Source: Qipengyuania nanhaisediminis (lineage in GTDB: Bacteria > Pseudomonadota > Alphaproteobacteria > Sphingomonadales > Sphingomonadaceae). From it: 64,000 nucleotides of DNA. The notes under the pieces are model-generated. The model saw only the letters and a list, made by a program, of their open reading frames with translations. It was not told where the DNA came from and did not search any database. The stretch lies in the NCBI RefSeq assembly GCF_900115585.1, contig NZ_FOWZ01000004.1, positions 124,001 through 188,000 of the forward strand, written 5' to 3'. The translations under genes were made by a program, and so were the position numbers. Positions 18,589 through 27,719 of this stretch are shown piece after piece; position 1 is the stretch's first letter, and each line of letters opens with the position of its first letter.

Positions 18589-19260
18589 TCAGTCGGGCAG
18601 CTGCCAGAGGACGGAGCCGGTATAGCTTCCCGCCACCGGCTCGCCCGAGCGACCGCGGGCGGGCTCGAACTTCGCGCGTTTCTGGACCAGCACGCAGGTT
18701 GCGGCATCGAGTTCGGAATGTCCGGTCGAGCGGGTCACCTGGCAACCCGTAACATTGCCGGTCGCCGAGATATCGAGCTTGAACGTGGCGGTGCCGGTCA
18801 AATCGCGGCGCGCCCAGCTCGACTTGTAGTCGCGATCGCTGAGCCAGCGGCCCGGGTCGTTGCGCGGCTTGGCGCCGACCGGATCGAAACCGCTCGGTGT
18901 GGGCGAGGGCACCGGATCGAGGTTGGTCGGGCCGGGCTTCGGCATGGGCTGCGGCGGCAGGATCAGCTCGGTCGTGGGCATGACCGGCTTGATGTCCGAC
19001 AGCGACAGGTCGGGCTGCGGCACCGTGATCGGCGGCGTGGTGGCGACTTCCGGCAGAGCATCGGTGGCCGGTTCGGGCGGAGGCGGGGCCGGGGGCGGTG
19101 GCTCGTCCTTGATGTCCCAGGTGTCGAGTATTTCAGGTTTCTCCACGATCCCTGCCGTGACGGTCAGGCCGGTGATGACGGCGAAACCGATCGCAGCCTG
19201 CACGCCGATGGCGGCAACCATGCCGGCCGGCGATGCCCTCCTGGTATCTGCATAGGCCAT
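18589..19260 (-). CDS. tonB: TonB-like energy transducer
   Basis: Links the inner-membrane proton gradient to outer-membrane receptors. The 223-residue protein has a single N-terminal membrane helix (about residues 13-37, AAIGVQAAIGFAVITGLTVT), a proline-rich periplasmic stretch (DEPPPPAPPPPEPA onward), and a C-terminal TonB domain (TGTATFKLDISATGNVTGCQV, LDAATCVLVQKRAKFEPA). GGAGAGGAAAG before the ATG at 19258-19260 fixes the start; the longer frame to 19320 is not needed. No exbB/exbD is adjacent, as is common for sphingomonad TonB copies. A promoter with an inverted repeat lies upstream. Confidence 0.88.
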   Translation of the reverse strand: MAYADTRRASPAGMVAAIGVQAAIGFAVITGLTVTAGIVEKPEILDTWDIKDEPPPPAPPPPEPATDALPEVATTPPITVPQPDLSLSDIKPVMPTTELILPPQPMPKPGPTNLDPVPSPTPSGFDPVGAKPRNDPGRWLSDRDYKSSWARRDLTGTATFKLDISATGNVTGCQVTRSTGHSELDAATCVLVQKRAKFEPARGRSGEPVAGSYTGSVLWQLPD

Positions 19261-19291
19261 AGTCTTTCCTCTCCTTGCGACTCTAGACTGC

Positions 19292-19320
19292 AATGTTACA
19301 ACATTACACATAGAATGCAA
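19292..19320 (-). promoter_or_regulatory. Promoter with operator-like palindrome before tonB-like gene
   Basis: Read on the minus strand, TTGCAT and TAACAT are 16 bases apart, a plausible sigma-70 promoter. The -10 element falls inside the palindrome AATGTT-GT-AACATT (19292-19305), so a repressor bound there would block it. The regulator is unknown. Confidence 0.4.
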
Positions 19321-19423
19321 GGCGCGTGGTATCCGGGCGCAAGGCGAAGGGACCCGCGCGGTTGAAAAAAGAAGGAATTTTCAGGTGGTCGAGGGCGCCA
19401 AACGAATGGCGCCCGTCACCAGA

Positions 19424-20080
19424 TCACTTGATCGGGCAGCTCGGATCGAGGCGGAAGTCGAGGTAATTGTCGACCGACTTCATCAGCTCTTCCTGCTCGT
19501 TCTCGAAGAAGTGGTTCGCACGCGGGATTTCTTCGTGGTGCACGGTGATGTGCTTTTGCGTGCGCAGCTTTTCGACGAGCTTGGTGACCGCGCCCGGCTG
19601 GACGACCGTGTCCTGCGCGCCGTGAATGAAGATGCCGCTGGCGGGGCAGGGTGCCAGGAACGAGAAATCATACATGCTGGCAGGAGCACCGATGCTGATC
19701 CAGCCGCGGATTTCCGGGCGGCGCATGAGCAACTGCATGCCGATCAGCGAGCCGAAGCTGACGCCGGCAACCCAGGTGACCGACGCATCGGGATGGACCT
19801 GCTGGACCCAGTCGAGCGCGCTCGCCGCATCCGACAATTCGCCGATGCCGTTGTCGAAGCTACCTTGGCTGCGGCCGACGCCGCGGAAATTGAAGCGCAG
19901 CGTGGCGAAGCCGCGATTGACGAAGGTCTTGTAGAGCCGCTGCGTGATCTGCTCGTTCATGGTGCCGCCGCCCTGCGGGTGCGGGTGGAGGATCATCGCC
20001 ACGGGCGCGCGCGGACGCGGTGCGGGAGAGAAACGGCCTTCGAGGCGGCCTTCGGGGCCGGGAAAGATCACGGTCGGCAT
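19424..20080 (-). CDS. Alpha/beta hydrolase, COG2945 type
   Basis: A 218-residue cytoplasmic alpha/beta hydrolase. Features seen are the oxyanion region LHPHPQGGGTM, the fold strand FATLRFNFRGVGRSQG, the nucleophile elbow GVSFGS, the acid strand FIHGAQDTVVQP and the histidine in RANHFFENEQ. This combination marks the COG2945 group, whose physiological substrate is unknown. It diverges from the cysteine desulfurase gene. Confidence 0.88.
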   Translation of the reverse strand: MPTVIFPGPEGRLEGRFSPAPRPRAPVAMILHPHPQGGGTMNEQITQRLYKTFVNRGFATLRFNFRGVGRSQGSFDNGIGELSDAASALDWVQQVHPDASVTWVAGVSFGSLIGMQLLMRRPEIRGWISIGAPASMYDFSFLAPCPASGIFIHGAQDTVVQPGAVTKLVEKLRTQKHITVHHEEIPRANHFFENEQEELMKSVDNYLDFRLDPSCPIK

Positions 20081-20205
20081 GGGAGGTGTACCCTGTCGGA
20101 AATTTTCGATGGCGCAGGCCGGATATGGCTTGCGCGAGGTTGCGCGCTATATAGGGTTTCGCTGCGAAATCGCAATTATATTGAGCACGTCCCGTCAAGA
20201 CACGA

Positions 20206-21252
20206 ATTTATCTCGATCATGCCGCCACCACGCCGCTGCGCCCCGAAGCGCGCGCAGCAATGGAGGAAGGCTTCGACCTCTGGGCCAATCCCAGCAGCCC
20301 GCACGCCGAGGGCCGCAAGGCCCGCGCCGCGCTGGAAGATGCCCGCGAGCGGGTGAAACAGGCGCTCGGCTGGGAGGGGGAGGTGATTTTCACCTCCGGA
20401 GCGAGCGAGGCGGCGGCACTGGCCCTTGGCCACGCCAAGGCGGGCGCGCGGCTGGTCTCGGCAGTCGAGCACGATGCCATCCTGAAAGCGGCTCCCGATG
20501 CGGAGCGCCTGCCGGTCCGGCCAGACGGCGCGCTCGATCTCGAAATCCTGACGGAAGCGGTCCAGCGGGAGCGCCCACTCGTCGCGGTCCAGCATATCAA
20601 TTCCGAAACGGGTAATCGTCAGGATCTCGCCGCGATTTCCGGCATCGTGCAGCAGGCGAGCGGCCTGCTGCTTGCCGATTGCGCCCAGAGCGCGGGCAAG
20701 CTCGCGCTTCCCCCGTGCGACATGGCAATTGTCTCCGCGCACAAGTTCGGCGGGCCGATCGGGATAGGTGCATTGCTGGTGAAGGATTTCGCCATGCTCG
20801 AACCGGCAGGCGGGCAGGAGCGCGGATACCGACGCGGGACAGAGAACCTGCCCGGTGCGGCGGGCATGGCGGCCGCGCTCGAAGCTGCGCACTCTCCCTA
20901 TCTCGATCCCTTCGTGCTCGATCCGCTCGATGCAATCGTTGCCCACTGCCGCGAGAGCGGCGGCAAGTTCCTGTCCGACCGTCTTTCCGACCCGACGCCT
21001 TACATTCGTGCCATCGCCATGCCCAAGATGAGCGGCAGCGCGCAGGTCATGCGCTACGACATGGCGGGGATTTCGGTGTCGCAGGGCAGCGCCTGTTCGT
21101 CCGGCACGATGAAAACCAGCCACGTGCTGCAGGCCATGCAAATCGAACCCGAAGTGGCGGACCGCACCATTCGCGCCAGCTTCGGCTGGAACACCACCCG
21201 CGAGGAAGTGGAACGCTTCTGCGAGGTATGGCTTGAATTGGCGAAGGCATGA
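20206..21252 (+). CDS. Cysteine desulfurase, first of two; start codon unclear
   Basis: A PLP enzyme that takes sulfur from cysteine for Fe-S clusters. Visible are TSGASEAAALALGHAK, the VEHDAI histidine, QHINSETGNRQDL, SAHKFGGPIG (PLP-binding lysine), RGTENLPGAAGMA and the mobile-loop cysteine in SQGSACSSG. The first in-frame ATG is at 20260, but the codons before it (IYLDHAATTPLRPEARAA) are plainly part of the protein, since DHAATTP is a family motif. Between them and the in-frame TGA at 20182 there is no ATG, GTG or TTG. The given start marks the ATT of that conserved stretch, not a proven start. It is linked to the second desulfurase. Confidence 0.85.
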   Translation: MYLDHAATTPLRPEARAAMEEGFDLWANPSSPHAEGRKARAALEDARERVKQALGWEGEVIFTSGASEAAALALGHAKAGARLVSAVEHDAILKAAPDAERLPVRPDGALDLEILTEAVQRERPLVAVQHINSETGNRQDLAAISGIVQQASGLLLADCAQSAGKLALPPCDMAIVSAHKFGGPIGIGALLVKDFAMLEPAGGQERGYRRGTENLPGAAGMAAALEAAHSPYLDPFVLDPLDAIVAHCRESGGKFLSDRLSDPTPYIRAIAMPKMSGSAQVMRYDMAGISVSQGSACSSGTMKTSHVLQAMQIEPEVADRTIRASFGWNTTREEVERFCEVWLELAKA

Positions 21253-21469
21253 CGTTCATCGCGACTGCCTGCGCCGCCAATCCCTTTCCTACTCCGGAAC
21301 GACGGGCCACGATCCGATCCATGACGAATTCAGTTCTCCTGCGCGCAAGGCAGCAAGGTGTCACCCTGGTGGCTCGTGCGAAAAATCCCGCAATTCCGGG
21401 CGTCTCGACGCGTTCAGGGCGGGTGACAGGGTGTAAACTTCGTCGCCTTTGCCCGGCACGGGTAGCGGC

Positions 21470-22576
21470 ATGATCTACCTCGACTACCAGGCCACGACCC
21501 CGCTCGCCCCAGAATCGCGCGATGCGATGATGCGCTGGCTCGACGGGCCGGGCGGCACCGGCTTCGGCAATCCGCACAGCCCGCACAAGATCGGCCGCGA
21601 GGCCAAGGCTGCGATCGAATTCGCGCGCGACCAGGTGGCGGCGCTGTTCCCCGCAGGCGGCAAGGTGATCTTCACCTCCGGCGCGACCGAGGCGCTCAAC
21701 CTTGCCATTCGCGGCACGCGGGCAAGGGACGGGGGCGGCGGGACTGTCAGCGTGTCCGCCATCGAACATTCCGCCGTCCTCGACACGGCGAAGGACGCGG
21801 GCAAGTGCCATGTGCTGAATGTCGCCAAGGACGGGCAGTGCAACACCAAGCAGGACCTGCCGCAGGACACCCGGCTGGTCTGCCTGATGCAGGTCAACAA
21901 CGAGATCGGCGTGATCCAGCCCACGGTCGAATGGCACCGCAAGGCGAAGGAGAACAACGCGCTCTACCTGTGCGATGCGGTGCAGGCCTATGGCAAGATA
22001 GAGGTTACAGGCGCGGACATGATCGCGATCAGCGCGCACAAGTTCCACGGGCCGAAAGGCGTGGGCGCCTTGTGGGTGCGCGACGGCGTCGATCTGCATG
22101 AAGTCCAGACCGGCGGCGGACAGGAATTCGGCCTTCGCTCCGGCACGCTCTCGCCCGCGCTGATTGCGGGAATGGGCGCTGCCGCTGCGGAAGCCAAGGA
22201 CCGCATGGAACAGGATGCCGAGCACGTGCAGAAGCTCTGGAAGCGGGCCACCGAGATCTTCGACAAGTGGGAACTCAACGGCAGTGCCGAAGCGCGCTAT
22301 CATGGCAACCTCAATATCCGTCCGCGCGGCCCCAATGGCGGCGGCCTCGATGTGGGCCGGCTGATGAGCGAATGCCGTAATGTGATGTTCTCGGCAGGGT
22401 CCGCCTGCGCGAGCGGGTCGGGGCGCACGAGCCACGTGCTCGAAGCGATCGGCCTGCCGAAGAAGCTCGCGAAGGCGTCCATCCGCCTCGGTTTCGGGCG
22501 CTACACCACGCTCGAGGAAATCGAGGAAGCAGGCCGCATCATCAACGAGGCAGCACAGGCGCAGGGGTCGCTATGA
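21470..22576 (+). CDS. Cysteine desulfurase, second of two (IscS/NifS type)
   Basis: A 368-residue PLP enzyme. It has YLDYQATTPLAPESRDAM at the N-terminus, TSGATEALNLAIRG, the IEHSAVLDT histidine, QVNNEIGVIQP, SAHKFHGPKGVG with the PLP lysine, RSGTLSPALIAGMG and the active cysteine in SAGSACASGSG. The frame opens at 21449, but MIYLDYQATTP at 21470 is the standard beginning. It overlaps the ferredoxin by ATGA, so sulfur and electron supply are co-expressed. The first copy lies 217 bases upstream; the two differ clearly, so this is an old pair. Confidence 0.93.
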   Translation: MIYLDYQATTPLAPESRDAMMRWLDGPGGTGFGNPHSPHKIGREAKAAIEFARDQVAALFPAGGKVIFTSGATEALNLAIRGTRARDGGGGTVSVSAIEHSAVLDTAKDAGKCHVLNVAKDGQCNTKQDLPQDTRLVCLMQVNNEIGVIQPTVEWHRKAKENNALYLCDAVQAYGKIEVTGADMIAISAHKFHGPKGVGALWVRDGVDLHEVQTGGGQEFGLRSGTLSPALIAGMGAAAAEAKDRMEQDAEHVQKLWKRATEIFDKWELNGSAEARYHGNLNIRPRGPNGGGLDVGRLMSECRNVMFSAGSACASGSGRTSHVLEAIGLPKKLAKASIRLGFGRYTTLEEIEEAGRIINEAAQAQGSL

Positions 22577-22902
22577 AGGTCGTTTTTCACACTACCGAGG
22601 GCAAGCGGGTGGAAGCCGAAGCCAATGCGGGCGACAACCTGCTGCGCGTGGCGCAGGCGGCGGGCATGCCGCTGGAAGGTACGTGCGAGGGGCAGATGGC
22701 CTGTTCGACCTGCCATGTCGTCGTCGATGCGGAATGGTTCGACCGGCTGCCCGAAGCGAGCGAGGAAGAAGAAGACATGCTCGACCTTGCTGCAGGCGTG
22801 CGCCGCACCAGTCGGCTTTCGTGCCAGATCGTGCTTGAGGACGGCCTCGATGGCCTCAGCGTGGCGATCCCTGCCGAAAGCCACGACATGAGCAGGGGCT
22901 AA
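22573..22902 (+). CDS. fdx: 2Fe-2S ferredoxin of Fe-S assembly type
   Basis: A 109-residue adrenodoxin-type ferredoxin. Cluster cysteines are in CEGQMACSTCH (three cysteines in the C-x5-C-x2-C pattern) and the fourth in RLSCQIVL. This type gives electrons to Fe-S cluster assembly, which fits its overlap with the second cysteine desulfurase. The stop overlaps the convergent channel gene by four bases. Confidence 0.93.
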   Translation: MKVVFHTTEGKRVEAEANAGDNLLRVAQAAGMPLEGTCEGQMACSTCHVVVDAEWFDRLPEASEEEEDMLDLAAGVRRTSRLSCQIVLEDGLDGLSVAIPAESHDMSRG

Positions 22903-24587
22903 CCCGCCTCGTCCATGCGCACTTCGCGTTCGCGCGGGATGTAGGCGGGGACGGGTTCGTTGCCTGCCGCCGCGTCCATCTTGGAGGCTGCTGCCAGCAT
23001 GTGTTCGCGAAGGCGGCAATGCATAGCCCAGCCGACCTTGGGATCGACGGCGCGGACCATGAAGCGCACGACCATCGCCTTGGCATTCTGGTCGACGACT
23101 TCGCAAACGGCATCTTCGGGATCGATGACGTCGTCGTCGTTCTCGATGAATTGGGAGAAGGGTTCGCGCAATGCCTCCACATCGGCGCGATTGTCGAGTT
23201 CCAACTCGACATGCATCATCAGGCTGGCGTCCTTCTTGGTCCAGTTCTCGAAGCTTTCGCTGGTGAAGGCGCTGACCGGGGCGATGACGCGGCGCTCGTC
23301 CCAGGTGCGCAGGCGCAAATGGGTGAAGCCGATCTTTTCGACGTAGCACCACTGGCCGTCGTAATGGACCGCATCGCCGATCCGCGCAGTCTGGGCGAAA
23401 GCGATCTGGACGCTCGCCATGATGTCGCCCAGCACCTTGCGCGCGGCGAAGACGAGAACGAGGCCGAGCACGCCTGCCGACGCGATGATCGAAAAGCCGA
23501 GCGTGGTGGAGATATTGCTGGCGACCAGCAGGAAGCCTGCGCCTGCCAGCAACAGCGTGGCGGTGATGATCCGCCTGATTGCGCTGAGCTTGGTGTAGAA
23601 GTTGCGGTCTTCGTTGTTTTCCGGCGCCTCCAGCTTGGTTGTCCGGCGGTCGGTGGCGAAATCGAAGAGCGCCTCGATCACGGAGAGCGCGATGCCGAGA
23701 ATGGCGGCGACGATGAGGATGAGCTGGAGCGGGTCGAGCAGGTCGCGCACCGGACCGGAGAGGCGGAAGAAGGTCTCCCTGACGAGCGCGATGGTCCCGG
23801 CAAAGGCCAGCAGCGTTGCCGGCAGGTGGACCGCGCTCACGACGCCGTGGCGCTTGGTCTCTTCGTCGAGACGCTTGCGCCAGCGGTTGAGGGCGAAATA
23901 GGTCAGCGCCGCGGCCAGCGCGCCGACCAGCAGGATGATGGGCAAGGCGATGACCTCCCACCAGGCCAGTGTCCAGAACGCCTGCTTGCGCATGGGCGCG
24001 GGCAGCATCTCCTCGAACGCGGTCGGGCCGTAGACTTCGTAAAGCGCCGGGACATTGTCGATGGTCTGGCGGCTGAAGACCCAGAGCGGCTCGCCATCCG
24101 GTGCCTGGACGCGGGCGATACGGATCGGGACCGACCGGTTGTCCAGCGCCAGCCTGCCGATGGTGATCGAACGGCGCGGCACGCCTGCCATCGGGTCTTC
24201 GCTGCTGGTCGACGTATCGACAGCGTCGGGGCGGTCGGGCAGGGCGGTCCAGTCTACCGGGATGGAGCGATGGACGAGATCGTACAGCTTCGCCGCCAGA
24301 TCCTGCGGATCACCGTCGGCGATATTGGCCATGTCGAGCCCGGCGGCGGCACTTTCCCAGTCGCCGGCTTCGCCTGCCGCGAGGAAGCTTTCCATCAGCC
24401 CCATCGGGGTGTCGAGATCGAGCGGAGCGGTCGGCCCGGCCTCGAATTCGAGTTGCTCTACCTCGTAGACGTAAGGCTCGCTGTCTTCCGCCACTGCGAT
24501 GCCTTGCGCCCTGACGGAACCCGCGGACAAACCGATGGCGGCAAGCATCAGGATCAGGATCATGCGAAGCGGTGATTGTTTCCCCAT
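22899..24587 (-). CDS. Mechanosensitive channel, MscS family, large form
   Basis: A 562-residue inner-membrane channel. The N-terminus from the ATG at 24585-24587 (MGKQSPLRMILILMLAAIGL, cleavage after SVRAQ) is a signal peptide, followed by a periplasmic domain to about residue 190, four or five membrane helices (about 195-390), the MscS pore helix region (SIIASAGVLGLVLVFAARKVL, in GVLGLV) and a C-terminal cytoplasmic alpha/beta domain with GDAVHYDGQWCYVEKIGFTH. The longer frame to 24644 has no ribosome site. It opens under membrane tension to release solutes. It converges with fdx. Confidence 0.87.
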   Translation of the reverse strand: MGKQSPLRMILILMLAAIGLSAGSVRAQGIAVAEDSEPYVYEVEQLEFEAGPTAPLDLDTPMGLMESFLAAGEAGDWESAAAGLDMANIADGDPQDLAAKLYDLVHRSIPVDWTALPDRPDAVDTSTSSEDPMAGVPRRSITIGRLALDNRSVPIRIARVQAPDGEPLWVFSRQTIDNVPALYEVYGPTAFEEMLPAPMRKQAFWTLAWWEVIALPIILLVGALAAALTYFALNRWRKRLDEETKRHGVVSAVHLPATLLAFAGTIALVRETFFRLSGPVRDLLDPLQLILIVAAILGIALSVIEALFDFATDRRTTKLEAPENNEDRNFYTKLSAIRRIITATLLLAGAGFLLVASNISTTLGFSIIASAGVLGLVLVFAARKVLGDIMASVQIAFAQTARIGDAVHYDGQWCYVEKIGFTHLRLRTWDERRVIAPVSAFTSESFENWTKKDASLMMHVELELDNRADVEALREPFSQFIENDDDVIDPEDAVCEVVDQNAKAMVVRFMVRAVDPKVGWAMHCRLREHMLAAASKMDAAAGNEPVPAYIPREREVRMDEAG

Positions 24588-24627
24588 GCATTCCCCAATG
24601 CTTGCGCGCCGCCATGGGTCCGAGAAC

Positions 24628-24659
24628 GAAAAACCCCGCCGCATCGCTGCGGCGGGGTC
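24628..24659 (-). terminator. Rho-independent terminator of the PfpI-like gene
   Basis: A perfect 10-bp stem (CCCCGCCGCA against TGCGGCGGGG) with a TCGC loop at 24634-24657. Read on the minus strand it is followed by five T. It lies 30 bases after the PfpI stop and before the channel gene. Confidence 0.85.
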
Positions 24660-24688
24660 ATCCTCTCTCCTCGAGAGTATTTTATCGG

Positions 24689-25246
24689 TTAGGCGCTTTC
24701 GAGTTCGCGCTTCTCGACCGTTTCACCGAGCATTTCGATGAGGGCCTTGCTGAATGCCGGAATGTCATTGGGGTTACGGCTGGTGATGAGGTTGCCATCG
24801 ACGACCGCTTCCTTGTCGACCACGTTTGCGCCTGCATTCTTCAGGTCGGTCCGGATCGAGGGCCATGCGGTGACCGTCTTGCCCTTGATAAGATCGGCTT
24901 CGGCGAGCAGCCACGGTGCGTGGCAGATCGCGGCGATCGGCTTGCCGGCCATGTCGAATTCGCGAACGATGGCAATCGCACGCTCGTTCATGCGCAGGAT
25001 GTCGGGATTCATCTGGCCACCGGGAAGAAGCAACGCGTCGTAGCCCGAACAGTCGGAAATTTCATCGACCGTCTTCTCTACGGTAACGCTGTCGCCCCAA
25101 TCCTTCTGGTCCCAACCCTTGATTTCGCCCTTTTCGAGACTCACAACGGTAGTTTCGAAACCGGCGTCTTCCAGATTGGCCTTCGGCTTCATCAGTTCCG
25201 ACTGTTCAAAGCCGTTGGTGGCGAGGATCATGATCCGCTTTGTCAT
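24689..25246 (-). CDS. DJ-1/PfpI family protein
   Basis: A 185-residue cytoplasmic protein of the PfpI/DJ-1 class (YhbO/YraA type). The nucleophile elbow AICHAPWLL has the reactive cysteine followed by histidine, GYDALLLPGGQMNPD has the glycine loop, and TSRNPNDIPAF is the family C-terminal motif. Members act against glyoxal damage or as peptidases. AAGGAG precedes the ATG. It is monocistronic, with its own terminator. Confidence 0.92.
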   Translation of the reverse strand: MTKRIMILATNGFEQSELMKPKANLEDAGFETTVVSLEKGEIKGWDQKDWGDSVTVEKTVDEISDCSGYDALLLPGGQMNPDILRMNERAIAIVREFDMAGKPIAAICHAPWLLAEADLIKGKTVTAWPSIRTDLKNAGANVVDKEAVVDGNLITSRNPNDIPAFSKALIEMLGETVEKRELESA

Positions 25247-25343
25247 AGGTAACTCCTTGATTTCGTGTTACCCATGCAACGTGTGGGGACAGCTCTGCGT
25301 TCCGTGCTGACAGGCGAGCCGTGGCTCTGGTAGGGCAGGGCGT

Positions 25344-27641
25344 ATGGCCACTACCGATCTCGATGATTCCGGCGTCGATCCGTTCGATGCGATCGTGGAT
25401 GCACCTTTCGATTCCGCCCTGTCGGAACGTTATCTCGTCTATGCGCTGAGCACGATCACCGCGCGTTCGCTGCCCGACCTTCGCGACGGGTTGAAGCCGG
25501 TTCACCGCCGCCTGCTGTGGACCATGCGCCAGCTGAAGCTCGATCCCGCCAGCGGATTCAAGAAATCGGCCCGCGTGGTCGGCGAGGTCATCGGTAAGTA
25601 CCACCCGCATGGCGACACCGCCGCTTATGACGCGATGGTCCGTCTCGCCCAGGATTTCGCGCTGCGCTATCCGCTCGTGGAAGGGCAGGGCAATTTCGGC
25701 AATATCGATGGCGATAACGCCGCGGCCTACCGCTACACCGAAGCGCGCCTGACCAAGACCGCGATGCGCCTGATGGAGGGGCTGGACGCGGGCACGGTCG
25801 ACTTCATCCCGACCTACAACAACGAGGAAGAAGAACCGGAGATCATGCCGGGCCTCTTCCCCAACCTGCTCGCCAACGGCGCAAGCGGGATTGCGGTGGG
25901 GATGGCGACCAATATCCCGAGCCATAATGTCGCCGAGATCGTCGATGCGACGCTCGAGGTGATCGACAATCCCCATGTCGAACACGCGCGGCTGATGGAG
26001 CTGTTCAAGGGGCCGGACTTTGCAACCGGCGGGGTCGTGCCCGAAAGCGCTGACACGATCAGTCACGCCTACGAGACGGGACGCGGTTCCTTCCGAGTGC
26101 GCGGCCGCTTCCACGCCGCAGAAGCCGAAAAACCGGAAGATCGCGATGCGGGGATCGAGCGATTGGGTGGCGGCCAGTGGCAGCTGGTCATTTCCGAAAT
26201 CCCCTATCAGGTCGCCAAGGGCAAGCTGATCGAACAGATCGCGCAGGCGATTGCCGACAAGAAGCTGCCGATCCTCGAAGACGTGCGTGACGAAAGCGAC
26301 GAAGCGATCCGCATCGTGCTCGTGCCGCGCAGCCGCAATGTAGATCCCGAGCTGCTCAAGGAGAGCATCTACAAGCTCACCGACATGGAAACGCGCTTCG
26401 GCCTCAACCTCAACGTGCTGGATGCCAGCCGCACGCCGATGGTCATGGGGCTGAAGGAACTGCTCGAAAACTGGATCGCCAGCCAGATCGACATCCTCCA
26501 GCGCCGCAGCCGCCACCGGCTCGACCAGATCGCCAAGCGGCTGGAACTTGTCGAAGGCTATATCATCGCATTCCTCAACCTCGACCGCGTGATCGAGATC
26601 ATCCGCACCGAGGACGAGCCGAAGCCGGTGATGATGGAAGAGTTCAAGCTTACCGACCGGCAGACCGAAGCGATTCTCAACATGCGCCTGCGCTCCTTGC
26701 GCAAGCTGGAAGAAATGCAGCTGCGCAACGAGAAGGACGAGCTTCTCAGGGAACAGGATGAGCTCGAGAAACTGCTCGGCTCCCCGGCCCGCCAGCGCAC
26801 GCGCCTGAAGCGCGACCTCAATACCTTGCGCAAGGAATACGGGCCCGAGACCGATCTCGGCCGCCGCCGCACGACCATCGAAGAGGCTGCTCCGGCAGTC
26901 GAATTCAGCATGGACGCGATGATCGAGAAGGAGCCGGTTACGGTCATTCTTTCGCAGAAGGGCTGGGTGCGCGGGGCCAAGGGTCACCTGCCGCTGGACC
27001 AGGAATTCAAGTACAAGGAAGGCGACGGCCCCGCCTTCGTCCTCCACGCGCAGACGACCGACAAGCTGTTGCTGGTCGGGGCCGACGGACGGGTCTTTAC
27101 GCTGGGCGCGGACAAGCTGCCCGGTGCGCGCGGGTTCGGTGAACCGGTCCGCAACACCCTCGACATCGAGGCGAGTACGCAGATCGCTGCGGTCATCGTC
27201 CATCGCGAAGGGCAGGAAGTGCTCCTTGCCGCCGATACCGGAAAAGGCTTTGCCGCCACCACCGACGCGTTGCTGGCCGAAACCCGCAAGGGCCGCCAGG
27301 TCGTCAATCTCAAGGGCGATGCGAAGCTGGTCGTCGCGCGGGCTATCGAGCAGGGGCACGACCACGTTGCGGTGGTCGGCGACAACCGCAAGCTGGTGGT
27401 GTTCAACCTCGAAGAATTGCCGCGGCTTGCCAAGGGGCAGGGCGTGAAGCTGCAAAGCTATCGCGATGGCGGCCTGTCCGATGCGACCACGTTCAAGCTG
27501 GAAGAAGGGCTTAGCTGGACAATGGGCGGCAAGGGCGACCGGACCCGCACCGAAGGCGATATGTGGCAGTGGAAGGTCGCGCGTGGCGGTGCCGGACGCC
27601 TGCCGCCGCAAGGCTTCCCGCGCGACAATCGGTTCGGATAG
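25344..27641 (+). CDS. parC: DNA topoisomerase IV subunit A
   Basis: The 765-residue breakage subunit of topoisomerase IV, which separates linked daughter chromosomes. The winged helix has SLPDLRDGLKPVHRRLLW and the quinolone-region stretch YHPHGDTAAYDAMV; the catalytic tyrosine is in AYRYTEARLTK. A coiled coil (about residues 400-500) and a C-terminal beta-propeller follow. It is shorter than GyrA and lacks a GyrA box, hence ParC. The first residues (MATTDLDDSGVDPFDAIVDA) are acidic. parE is not in the window. Confidence 0.94.
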   Translation: MATTDLDDSGVDPFDAIVDAPFDSALSERYLVYALSTITARSLPDLRDGLKPVHRRLLWTMRQLKLDPASGFKKSARVVGEVIGKYHPHGDTAAYDAMVRLAQDFALRYPLVEGQGNFGNIDGDNAAAYRYTEARLTKTAMRLMEGLDAGTVDFIPTYNNEEEEPEIMPGLFPNLLANGASGIAVGMATNIPSHNVAEIVDATLEVIDNPHVEHARLMELFKGPDFATGGVVPESADTISHAYETGRGSFRVRGRFHAAEAEKPEDRDAGIERLGGGQWQLVISEIPYQVAKGKLIEQIAQAIADKKLPILEDVRDESDEAIRIVLVPRSRNVDPELLKESIYKLTDMETRFGLNLNVLDASRTPMVMGLKELLENWIASQIDILQRRSRHRLDQIAKRLELVEGYIIAFLNLDRVIEIIRTEDEPKPVMMEEFKLTDRQTEAILNMRLRSLRKLEEMQLRNEKDELLREQDELEKLLGSPARQRTRLKRDLNTLRKEYGPETDLGRRRTTIEEAAPAVEFSMDAMIEKEPVTVILSQKGWVRGAKGHLPLDQEFKYKEGDGPAFVLHAQTTDKLLLVGADGRVFTLGADKLPGARGFGEPVRNTLDIEASTQIAAVIVHREGQEVLLAADTGKGFAATTDALLAETRKGRQVVNLKGDAKLVVARAIEQGHDHVAVVGDNRKLVVFNLEELPRLAKGQGVKLQSYRDGGLSDATTFKLEEGLSWTMGGKGDRTRTEGDMWQWKVARGGAGRLPPQGFPRDNRFG

Positions 27642-27642
27642 C

Positions 27643-27677
27643 AAAAAGGCCGGAAGCGCTTGCGCACTCCCGGCCCC
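27643..27677 (-). terminator. Rho-independent terminator of the exported-protein gene
   Basis: Read on the minus strand, GGCCGG...GCGC and GCGC...CCGGCC form a long stem with a 2-base AA loop and a mismatch, ending in TTTTT. It lies 43 bases beyond that gene's stop and directly after parC, so it may also help stop parC transcripts. Confidence 0.75.
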
Positions 27678-27719
27678 TTGCGACCCTGAAACTGGGCTCA
27701 GGGAATTTGTCTCGGATGC

